A stretch of DNA of 64,000 nt from Aristolochia californica (Eukaryota > Streptophyta > Magnoliopsida > Piperales > Aristolochiaceae). Under the pieces are notes generated by a model, which saw only the letters and a program-made list of their open reading frames with translations, did no database searches and was not told the DNA's origin. Below are positions 54,301-64,000 of this stretch, in pieces. Both the position numbers and the translations under genes were made by a program. Position 1 is the stretch's first letter. Each line of letters starts with the position of its first letter. The stretch is from positions 18,099,237 through 18,163,236 of the forward strand of contig JARWKL010000009.1 in NCBI GenBank assembly GCA_029961685.1, given 5' to 3'.

Positions 54301-57142
54301 TTAAATCATTTTACAATCTTCAATGATCGTTGGGTCAACTTTTCGTAAATGGGCAAAATAATGGCTTGTTTGACACGATTAAATATCCCACCGCGTTCAC
54401 TTGAAAATTTAATGAGCAACTTTTTATTCTCTTTAAAAGGTTTTGATCCATAAGTCATTTGCATCTTTAACATGTTTCAAGTATGCATATCCATTTTTTA
54501 AAGCATGTGTAGAGATATCTCTTTCTTTTCAAATTCCAAGCTATTGGGGTTGTTGTGCTAGTGGAGTTTCCCAAACTTGGATGACAAAACTTTTGTGCTC
54601 ATTTGTGGTGTGTGAATAAATTTTTTTTACTTACGTTTTTTATTACTTTAATTTTTTTCCATACACAAACTCTAAAATTTTCATTTCGTTGTCACATATT
54701 CTCTGTTTTGTCTACGAGATGGAGGGAAAAGTGAAAACTCATGTTTTGATTTAAGAAAAAAGTATACATCAAAAATGGAAACGCATAATGGAAAATTATA
54801 GAGAGAGATATTTCCAAAAAGTTTCTGTAATTGTAAGGGATTTGAACTCATTTTAGTTTTTATATATCAAGTTTTGCAATCGACGGGAAAAGGGGAGGCG
54901 AGGGAATTTTAACTGAGTGTTGAATCCCAACCCAAAACTCATTCCTTACAAAAATATGGCCCGTTACACATGATAAATCAATTTACAATCATCAATGATC
55001 GTTAGGTCAGCTTTTTGTAAATGGGCAAAATAATGGCTTGTTTGACTCGGTTAAATATCCCACCGCACGTTTACTTGAGAATTTAATGAGAAGTTTTTTA
55101 TTCTTTTTGAAAGGTTTGGATCCATGGGTCATTTGCATCTTTAACATATTCCAAGCATGCATATCCATTTTTTAAAGCATGTGTAGAAAAATCTCTTTCT
55201 TATCAAATTGCAACGTATTGGGGTTGTTGAACTAGTGGAATTTCCCAAACATGGATGACAAAACTTTTGTCTTCATTTTTGGTGTGTGAATAAATTATCT
55301 TTACTTACATTTGTTATTCCTTTAAATTTTCTCCATACACAAAGTTTTAAATTTTCATTTCGTTGTCATCTATTCTCTTTTTTGTCTACGAGATGAAGGA
55401 AAAAGTGAAAACTCAAGTTTTGATTTATGAAAAAAGTATACATCTAAAATGGAAACGCACAATGGAAAATTATAGAGAGACATATTTCCAAAAAGTTTCG
55501 ATAATTGTAAGGGATTTAAACCTCTTTTTAGTTTTTATATATCTGGTTTTGCAATCGTCGAGAAAAGTGGAGGCGAGGGAATTTTAACTGAGTCTTGAAT
55601 CCCAACCCAAAAGTCATTCCTCAAAAAAATATGGCCCGTTACGCATGATAAATCAGTTTACAATCATCAATGATTGTTTGGTGAGCTTTTTGTAAATGGA
55701 CAAAATAATGGCTTGTTTGACACGGTTAAATACCCCCCCGCACGCTCACTTGAGAATTTAATCAGAAGTTTTTTATTCTTTTTGAAAGGTTTGGATCCAT
55801 AGGTCATTTGCATCTTTAACATGTTTCAAGCATGCATATCCATTTTTTAAAGCAAGGGTAGAAAAATCTCTTTCTTATCATATTCCGACTTATTGGGGTA
55901 GTTAAACTAGTGGAATTTCCCAAACTTGGATGACAAAACTTTTGTCATCATTTGTGGTGCATGAATAAATTTTCTTTACTTACGTTTGTTATTGCTTTAA
56001 ATTTTCTCCATACACAAAGTCTAAAATTTTCATTTCGTTGTCATCTATTCTCTTTTTTGTCTACGAGATGAAGGAAAAAGTGAAAACTCAAGTTTTGATT
56101 TAAGAAAAATGTACAAATCTAAAATGGAAATGCTCAATGCACAAATATGGAGAGAAATATTTCCAAAAAGTTTCTGTAATTTTTAGGGATTTAAACTTCT
56201 TTTTAGTTTTTATATATTAGGTTTTGCAATCGTCGGGAAAAGGGGAGGCGAGGGAATTTTAACTGAGTGTTGAATCCCAACCAAAAAGTCATTCGTTACA
56301 AAAATATGGTCCGTTACGCATGATAAATCAGTTTACAATCATCAATGATCGTTAGGTCAGCTTTTCGTAAATGGGCAAAATAATGGCTTGTTTGACTCGG
56401 TTAAATAACCCACCGCACTTTCACTTGATAATTCATTGAGTGGTTTGTTATTCTTTTTAAAAGGATTGGATCCATAGGTCATTTGCATCTTTAACATATT
56501 CCAAGCATGCATATCCATTTTTTAAAGCATGTGTAGAAAAATCTCTTTCTTATCAAATTCCAATCTATTGGGGTTGTTGAACTAGTGGAATTTCCCAAAC
56601 TTGGATGACAAAACTTTTGTGTTCATATATGGTGTGTGAATAAATTTTCCTTACTTACGTTTTTTATTGCTTTAAATTTTATCCATACACAAAGTCTAAA
56701 ATTTTCATTTCGTTGTCATCTATTCTCTGTTTTGTCTACGAGATGAAGGGAAAAGTGAAAACTCATGTTTTGATTTAAGAAAAAAGTATACATCTAAAAT
56801 GGAAATGCACAATGGAAAATTAAAGAGAGAGATATTTCCAAAAAGTTTCTATAATTGTAAGGGATTTAAACCTCTTTTTAGTTTTTATATATCAGGTTTT
56901 GCAATCGTCGGGAAAAGGGGAGGCGAGGAAATTTCAACTGAGTGTTGAATCCCAGCCCAAAAGTCATTCCTCACAAAAAAATGGCCCGTTACGCATGATA
57001 AATCACTTTACAATCATCAATGATTGTTAGGTCAGTTTTTTATAAATGGGTAAAAGAATGGCTTGTTCAACCCGGTTAAATATCCCACCGCACGTTCACT
57101 TGAGAATTTAATGAGAAGTTTTTTATTCTTTTTGAAAGGTTT
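51315..57142 (+). repeat. Array block K: trimer-spaced copies and a large deletion
   Basis: Monomers start at 51315 (AGATCC), 51988 (TGATCC), 52663 (GGATCG), 53096, 53771, 54444 (TGATCC), 55118, 55793 and 56468. The stretch of about 53,660-54,160 recurs at about 55,690-56,185, offset 2,022 bp. Both copies carry AATACCCCCCCGCACG or its one-base variant, AAGCAAGGGTAGAAAAATC, GGGGTAGTTAAACTAGTGG and GTGGTGCATGAATAAA. Monomer 52663 is cut to 433 bp. Confidence 0.86.
52663..53095 (+). repeat. Truncated monomer, about 240 bp internal deletion
   Basis: At about 52,785-52,797 GTGGAATTTCCCAAA passes straight into AAAGTTTCTGTAATTTTTAG. The normal monomer has about 245 bp between these points. The two flanks share an ATTTCC-CAAA-like stretch (GGAATTTCCCAAAC on the left, GATATTTCCAAAAAG on the right), so recombination across short internal homology is the likely cause. 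It is the largest deletion in the window. Confidence 0.92.
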
Positions 57143-60100
57143 GGATCCATAGGTCATTTGCATCTTTAACATGTTTCAAGCATGCATATCCATTTTTTAA
57201 AGCATGTGTAGAAAAATATCTTTCTTATCAAATTCGAACCTATTGGGGTTGTTCAACTAGTGGAATTTCCCAAACTTGGATGACAAAACTTTTGTCTTCA
57301 TTTGTGGTGGGTGAATAAATTCTCTTTACTTACGTTATTAAATTTTCTCCACACACAAAGTCTAAAATTTTCATTTCATTGTCATCTATTCTCTTTTTTG
57401 TCTACGGGATGTTGGAAAAGGAGAAAACTCAAGTTTTGAGTTAAGAAAAATGTACACATCTAGAATGGAAATGCACAATGCACAAATATGGAGAGAGATA
57501 TTTCCAAACAGTTTCTGTAATTTTTAGGGATTTAAACCTCTTTTTAGTTTTTATATATCAGGCTTAGCAATCCTCGGAAAAAGGGGAGGCGAGGGAATTT
57601 TAACTGTGTTCGATCCCAACCCAAAAGTCATTCCTTACAAAAATATGGCCCGTTACGCATGATAAATCAGATTACAATCATCAATGATCGTTAGGTTAGC
57701 TCTTTATAAATGGGCAAAATAATGGCTTGTGTCACTCGGTTAAATATCGCACCGCACGTTCACTTGAGAATTCAATGAGCAGTTTGTTATTCTTTTTAAA
57801 AGGTTTGGATCCATAGGTCATTTGCATCTTTAACATGTTCCAAGCATGCGTATTCATTTTTTAAAGCATGTGTAGAAAAATCTCTTTCTTATCAAATTCG
57901 AACCTATTGGGGTTGTTGAACTAGTGGAATTTCCCAAACTTGGATGACAAAACTTTTGTTTTCATTTGTGGTAGGTGAATAAATTCTCTTTACTTACGTT
58001 TGTTATTGCTTTAAATTTTTTCCATACCTAAAGTCTAAAATTTTCATTTTGTTGTCATCTATTCTCTTTTTTGTCTACGAGATGAAGGAAAAAGTAAAAA
58101 CTCAAGTTTTGATTTAATAAAAATGTACACATCTAAAATGGAAATGCACAATGCACAAATATGGAGAGAGATATTTCCAAAAAGTTTCTGTAATTTTTAG
58201 GGATTTAAACCTCTTTTTAGTTTTTATATATCAAGTTTTGCAATCGTCGAGAAAAGGGGAGGCGATCGAATTTTGCTGAGTGTTGAATCCCAACCAAAAA
58301 GTCATTCCTTACAAAATATATGGCCCGTTACGCATGATAAATCAGTTTATCATCAATGATCGTCAAGTCAGCTTTTGGTAAAAGTGCAAAATAATGGCTT
58401 GTTCTGCTCGGTTAAATATCCCACAGCACGTTCACTAGAGAATTCAATGAGGGGTTTGTTATTATTTGTAAAAGGTATGGATCCATAGGTCATTTGCATC
58501 TTTAATATGTTTCAAGCATGCATATCCATTTTTTAAAGCATGTGTAGAAATATCTCTTTTTTATCAAATTCCAAGCTATTGGCGTTGTTGTGCTAGTGGA
58601 ATTTCCCAAACTTGGATGACAAAACTTTGGTGCTCATTTGTGGTGTGTGAATAAATTTTCTTTACTTATGTTTTTTATTGCTTTAAATTTTTTCCATACA
58701 CAAACTCTAAAATTTTCATTTCGTTGTCACCTATTCTTTGTTTTGTCTACGAGATGAAGGGAAAAGTGAAAACTCATGTTCTACTTTAAGAAAAAAGTAT
58801 ACATCTAAAATGGAAACGCACAATGGAAAATTATAGAGAGACATATTTCCAAAAAGTTTCTGTAATTGTAAGGGATTTAAACCTCTTTTTAGTTTTTATA
58901 TATCAGGTTTTGCAATCGTCGGGAAAAGGGGAGGCGAGGGAATTTTAACTGAGTGTTGAATCCCAACCCAAAAGTCATTCCTCACAAAAATATGGCCCGT
59001 TACGCATGATAAATTAGTTTACAATCATCAATGATCGTTAGGTCAGCTTTTTGTAAATGGGCAAAATAATGGCTTGTTTGTCTCAGTTAAATATCCCACC
59101 GCACGTTCACTTGAGAATTTAATGAGAAGTTTTTTATTCTTTTTGAAAGGTTTGGATCCATAGGTCATTCGCATCTTTAACATGTTTCAAGCATGCATAT
59201 CCATTTTTTAATGCATGTGTAGAAAAATCTCTTTCTTATCAAATTCGAACCTATTGGGGTTGTTGAACTAGTGGAAGTTCCCAAACTTGGATGAAAAAAC
59301 TTTTGTCTTCATTTGTGGTGGGTGAATAAATTCTCTTTACTCATGTTTTTAAATTTTCTCCATACTCAAAGTCTAAAATTTTCATTTCGTTGTCATCTAT
59401 TCTCTTTTTTGTCTACGAGATGATGGAAAAAGTGAAAACTCAAGTTTTTAGTTAAGAAAAATGTTCACATCTAAAATGGAAATGCACAATGCACAAATAT
59501 GGAGAGAGATATTTCCAAAAAGTTTCTGTAATTTTTAGGGATTTAAACCTCTTTTTAGTTTTTATATATCAGGTTTTGCAATCGTCGGAAAAAGGGAGGC
59601 GAGGGAATTTTAACTGAGTGTTCAATCCCAACCCAAAAGTCATTCCTTACAAAAATATGGCCCGTTACACATGATAAATCAGTTTACAATCATCAATGAT
59701 CGTTAGGTTAGCTCTTTGTAAATGGGCAAAATAATGGTTTGTTTGACTCGGTTAAATATCCCACCGCACGTTCACTTGAGAATTCAATGAGCGGTTTGTT
59801 ATTCTTTTTAAAAGGTTTGGATCCATAGGTCATTTGCATCTTTAACATGTTCCAAGCATGCATATCCATTTTTTAAAGCATGTGTAGAAAAATCTCTTTC
59901 TTATCAAATTCGAACCTATTGGGGTTGTTGAACTAGTGGAATTTCCCAAACTTGGATGACAAAACTTTTGTCTTCATTTGTGGTAGGTGAATCAATTCTC
60001 TTTACTTACGTTTGTTATTGCTTTAAATTTTTTCCATACCCAAAGTCTAAAATTTTCATTTTGTTGTCATCTATTCTCTTTTTTGTCTACGAGATGAAGG

Positions 60101-61164
60101 AAAAAGTGAAAACTCAAGTTTTGATTTGAGAAAAATGTACACATCTAAAATGGAAATGCACAATGCACAAATATGGAGAGAGATATTTCCAAAAAATTTC
60201 TGTAATTTTTAGGGATTTAAACCTCCTTTTAGTTTTTATATATCAAGTTTTGCAATCGTCGAGAAAAGGGGAGGCGATCGAATTTTACTGAGTGTTGAAT
60301 CCCAACCAGAAAGTCATTCCTTACAAAAATATGGCCCGTTACGCATGATAAATCAGTTTATCATCAATGATCGTCAGGTCAGCTTTTTGTAAAAGTGCAA
60401 AATAATGGCTTGTTCTGCTCGGTTAAATATCCCACTGCACGTTCACTAGAGAATTCAATGAGGGGTTTGTTATTCTTTGTAAAAGGTATGGATCCATAGG
60501 TCATTTGCATCTTCAATATGTTTCAAGCATGCATATCCATTTTTTAAAGCATGTGTAGAAATATCTCTTTCTTATAAAATTCCAAGCTATTGGCAATGTT
60601 GTGCTAGTGGAATTTCCCAAACTTGGATGACAAAACTTTTGTGCTCATTTGTGGTGTGTGAATAAATTTTCTTTACTTACGTTTTTTTTTGCTTTAAATT
60701 TTTTCCACACACAAACTCTAAAATTTTCATTTCGTTGTCACCTATTCTTTGTTTTGTCTACGAGATGAAGGGAAAAGTGAAAACTCATGTTTTAATTTAA
60801 GAAAAAAGTATACATCTAAAAGGGAAACGCAAAATGGAAAATTCTAGAGAGACATATTTCCAAAAAGTTTTTGTAATTGTAAGGGATTTAAACCTCTTTT
60901 TAGTTTTTATATATCAGGTTTTGCAATCGTAGGGAAAAGGGGAGGCGAGGGAATTTTAACTGAGTGTTGAATCCCAACCCAAAAGTCATTCCTCACAAAA
61001 ATATGGCCCGTTACGCATGATAAATCAGTTTACAATCATCAATGATCGTTAGGTCAGCTTTTTGTAAATGGGCAAAATAATGGCTTGTTTGACTCGGTTA
61101 AATATCCCACCACATGTTCACTTGAGAATTTAATGAGAAGTTTTTTATTCTTTTTGAAAGGTTT
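57143..61164 (+). repeat. Array block L: two tandem trimers, period 2,011 bp
   Basis: Monomers 57143, 57807 and 58479 correspond one to one to 59154, 59819 and 60490. Shared markers by position in the trimer: first, GTGGTGGGTGAATAAATTC with a roughly 10 bp loss of the GTTATTGC block (intervals 664 and 665); second, GTGGTAGGTGAAT and CATACCTAAAG or CATACCCAAAG; third, GTTCTGCTCGGTTAAATATC, GAATTCAATGAGGGGTTTG and GGTATGGATCC. The loss of ACAATC in TCAGTTTATCATCAATG (about 58,348 and 60,357) is also shared. This is the cleanest higher-order unit in the window. Confidence 0.92.
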
Positions 61165-64000
61165 GGATCCATAAGTCATTCGCATCTTTAACATGTATCA
61201 AGCATGCATATCCATTTTTTAAAGCATGTGTAGAAAAATCTCTTTCTTATCAAATTCCAACCTATTGGGGTTGTTGAACTACTGGAATTTCTCAAACTTG
61301 GATGGCAAAAATTTTGTCTTCATTTGTGGTGGGTGAGTAAATTTTCTTTACATACGTTTGTTATTGCACTAAATTTTCTCCATACACAAAGTCTAAAAAT
61401 TTCATTTCGTTGTCATCTATTCTCTTTTTTGTTTACGAGATGAAGGAAATAGTGCAAACTCAAGTTTTGATTGAAGAAAAATGTACACATCTAAAATGGA
61501 AATGCACAATGCACAAATATGGAGAGAGATATTTCCAAAAAGTGTCTCTAATTTTTAGGGATTTAAACTTCTTTTTAGTTTTTATATATCAGGTTTTGCA
61601 ATCGTCAGGAAAAGGGGAGGCGAGGGAATTTTAACTGAGTGTTGAATCCCAACCCAAAAGTTATTCCTTACACTAATATGGCCTGTTACGCATGATAAAT
61701 CAGTTTACAATCATCAATGATCATTAGGTCAGCTTTTGGTAAATGGGCAAAATAATGGCTTGTTTGACCTGGTTAAATATCCCACTGCACTTTCACTAGA
61801 TAATTCATTGAGCGGTTTGTTATTCTGTTTAAAAGGTTTGGATCCATAGGTCATTTGCATCATTAACATGTTCCAAGCATGCATATCCATTTTTTAAAAG
61901 CATGTGGAGAAAAATCTTTTTCTTATTAAATTCCAATCTATTGGGGTTGTTGAACTAGTGGAATTTCCCAAACTTGGATGACAAAACTTTTGTGTTCATA
62001 TGTGGTGTGTGAATAAATTTTCCTTAATTACATTTTTTATTGCTTTAAATTTTGTCCATACACAAAGTCTTAAATTTTCATTTCGTTTTCGTCTATTCTT
62101 TGTTTTGTCTACGAGATGAAGGGAAAAGTGAAAACTCCTGTTTTGATTTAAGAAAAAAGTATACATCTATAATGGAAACGCACAATGGAAAATTATAGAG
62201 AGAGATATTTCCAAAAATTTTCTGTAATTTTAAGGGATTTAAACCTCTTTTTAGTTTTTATATATCAGGTTTTGCAATCGTCGGGAAAAGGGGAGGCGAG
62301 GGAATTTTAACTGAGTGTTGAATCCCAACCCAAAAGTCATTCCTCACAAAAATATGGCCCGTTACACATGATAAATCAGTTTACAATCATCAATGATCGT
62401 TAGGTCAGTTTTTTGTAAATGGGCAAAATAATGGCTTGTTTAACTCGGTTAAATATCCCACCGCACGTTTACTTGAGAATTTAATGAGAAGTTTTTTATT
62501 CTTTTTGAAAGGTTTGGATCCATAGGTCATTTGCATCTTTAACATGTTTCAAGCATGCATATCCATTTTTTAAAGCATGTGTAGAAAAATCTCTTTCTTA
62601 TCAAATTCGAACCTATTGGGGTTGTTGAACTAGTGGAATTTCCCAAAATTGGATAACAAAACTTTTGTCTTCATTTGTGGTGGGTGAATAAATTCTCTTT
62701 ACTTACGTTTTTAAATTTTCTCCATACACAAAGTCTAAAATTTTCTTTTCGTTGTCATCTTTTTTCTTTTTTTGTCTACGAGATGATGGAAAAAGTGAAA
62801 ACTCAAGTTTTGAGTTAAGAAAAATGTACACATCTAAAATGGAAATGAACAATGCACAAATATGGAGAGAGATATTTTCAAAAAGTTTCTATAATTTTTA
62901 GGGATTTAAACCTCTTTTTAGTTTTTATATATCAGGTTTAGCAATCGTCGGGAAAAGGGGAGGTGAGGGAATTTTAACTGAGTGTCCAATCCCAACCCAA
63001 AAGTCATTCCTTACAAAAATATGGCCCGTTACGCATGATAAATCAGTTTACAATCATCACTGATCTTTAGGTCAGCTTTTCGTAAATGGGCAAAATAATG
63101 GCTTGTTTGACTCGGTTAAATATCCCACCGCACTTTCACTTGATAATTCATTGGGCGGTTTGTTATTCTGTTTAAAAGGTTTGGATCCATAGGTCATTTG
63201 CATCTTTAACATATTCCAAGCATGCATATCCATTTTTTAAAGCATGTGTAGAAAAATCTCTTTCTTATCAATTTCCAATCTATTGGGGTTGTTAAACTAG
63301 TGGAATTTCCCAAACTTGGATGACAAAACTTTTGTGTTCATATGTGGTGTGTGAATAAATTTTCCTTACTTATGTTTTTTATTGCTTTAAATTTTGTCCA
63401 TACACAAAGTCTAAAATTTTCATTTCGTTGTCATCTATTCTCTGTTTTGTCTACGAGATGAAGGGAAAAGTGAGAACTCATGTTTTGATTTAAGAAAAAA
63501 GTATATATCTAAAATGGAAACGCACAATGGAAAATTATAGAGAGAGATATTTCCAAAAAGTTTCTGAAATTGTAAGGGATTTAAACCTCTTTTTAGTTTT
63601 TATGTATCAGGTTTTGCAATCGTCCGGAAAAGGGGAGGTGTGGGAATTTAAACTGAGTGTTGAATCCCAACCCAAAAGTCATACCTCACAAAAATATGGC
63701 CCGTTACACATGATAAATCAGTTTACAATCATCAATGATTGTTAGGTCAGCTTTTTGTAAATGGGTAAAATAATGGCTGGTTTCACTCGGTTAAATATCC
63801 CTCCGCACGTTCACTTGAGAATTTAATGAGTAGTTTTTTATTCTTTTTGAAAGGTTTGGATACATAGGTCATTTGCATCTTTAACATGTTTCAAGCATGC
63901 ATATCCATTTTTTAAAGCATGTGTAGAAAAATCTCTTTCTTATCAAATTCGAACCTATTGGGGTTGTTGAACTAGTGGAATTTCCCAAACTTGGATGACA
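61165..64000 (+). repeat. Array block M: alternating d/a monomers to the window end
   Basis: Monomers start at 61165, 61840, 62516, 63183 and 63858 (GGATAC, partial, 143 bp). The class before each landmark alternates d, a, d, a, d, so a dimer-like order of about 1,345 bp runs off the end. Monomer 62516 has the same GTTATTGC-block loss as 57143 and 59154 (interval 667), which links it to block L. The array clearly continues beyond 64000. Confidence 0.88.

Larger units (their letters stand above)
871..64000 (+). repeat. Tandem satellite array, about 675 bp monomer, 95 copies in one orientation
   Basis: Ninety-five consecutive landmark sites were placed by hand, the first at 874 and the last at 63858 (a partial monomer cut by the window end). 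The mean interval is 670 bp and 64 of 94 intervals are 674-676 bp. Exceptions are 612 (monomer 5589), 655 (13616), 649 (47322), 661 twice (49993, 50654), 433 (52663), 664, 665 and 667 (57143, 59154, 62516), and a scatter of 668-678. Order inside a monomer: landmark GGATCC (+0), ACTAGT block (about +115), GTGGTGTGTGAATAAATTTT (about +160), TTTCATTTCGTTGTC, CTACGAGATGAAGG (about +280), GAGAGAGATATTTCC, TTTTTATATATCAGG (about +410), the polypurine box (about +440), GGCCCGTTACGCATG, CAATGATCGTTAGGTC, CCACCGCACGTTCAC (about +600). About 74 of 95 landmarks keep an exact GGATCC. I see no poly(A) tail, long terminal repeat, target-site duplication or foreign sequence. Confidence 0.97.

Noticed and set aside
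871..64000. AATAAA in GTGTGAATAAATTTT as a polyadenylation signal
   Set aside because: The hexamer is common by chance in this composition and no gene lies upstream.
871..64000. CRISPR-like array of repeats and spacers
   Set aside because: The repeated unit is the full 675 bp monomer with no unique spacers, and the context is eukaryotic.
871..64000. Tandemly repeated rRNA or other RNA genes
   Set aside because: No conserved rRNA, 5S, tRNA or snRNA motif is visible, and the A+T content and variability do not fit.
871..64000. Transposable element insertion or an internal subrepeat of about 169 bp
   Set aside because: No landmark interval exceeds 678 bp, which leaves no room for an insertion. 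Similar T-rich segments inside the monomer (about +0, +280, +400, +560) are not evenly spaced and share only low-complexity text.

Overview
The whole window is one uninterrupted satellite DNA array. I find no gene, RNA gene, transposon or unique sequence in it. The unit is an A+T-rich monomer (roughly two thirds A+T by eye) that recurs head to tail. I placed 95 successive copies of one landmark, a GGATCC-type site followed by ATAGGTCATTTGCATC, on the + strand from 874 to 63858. The 94 intervals average 670 bp, and 64 of them are 674-676 bp, so the intact monomer is about 675 bp. Every interval outside that range is explained by a small indel or an internal deletion. No interval is long enough to hold an inserted element.

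Layout. Positions 1-870 carry about 1.3 monomers in the reverse orientation. Near 870/871 the orientation flips, giving a divergent (5' end to 5' end) inversion junction. From there to 64000 all copies run on the + strand. The monomers fall into about four sequence classes, called a, b, c and d here. The diagnostic part is the 35-40 bp just before the landmark: GAGAATTCATTGAG (a), GAGAATTCAATGAG (b), GATAATTTAATGAGCAAC (c) and GAGAATTTAATGAGAAG (d). Class order forms many short-lived higher-order repeats: adjacent duplication (49.9-51.3 kb), dimers (47.1-49.1), trimers (7.1-13.7, 14.0-17.0, 53.6-56.2, 57.1-61.2), a tetramer (17.0-20.9), and longer offsets of about 7, 10, 11, 14 and 15 monomers. 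No single higher-order unit covers the window. This is the patchwork expected from repeated unequal exchange.

Organism. Tens of kilobases of pure, long-period satellite with higher-order structure point to a eukaryotic nuclear genome, probably a centromeric, pericentromeric or other heterochromatic block. Variants at CpG sites are often TpG or CpA, which suggests cytosine methylation and so favours a plant or vertebrate over a weakly methylated insect. I do not recognise the satellite family and cannot name the species.

Short open reading frames of 60-110 codons recur in phase with the repeat. They are by-products of the monomer sequence and I do not call them genes. The observations most worth checking are the inversion junction, a unit-sized deletion whose crossover I can narrow to about 10 bp (40.88 kb), the near-identical 661 bp tandem pair, the polypurine box kept in nearly every copy, and a weak CENP-B-box-like motif.
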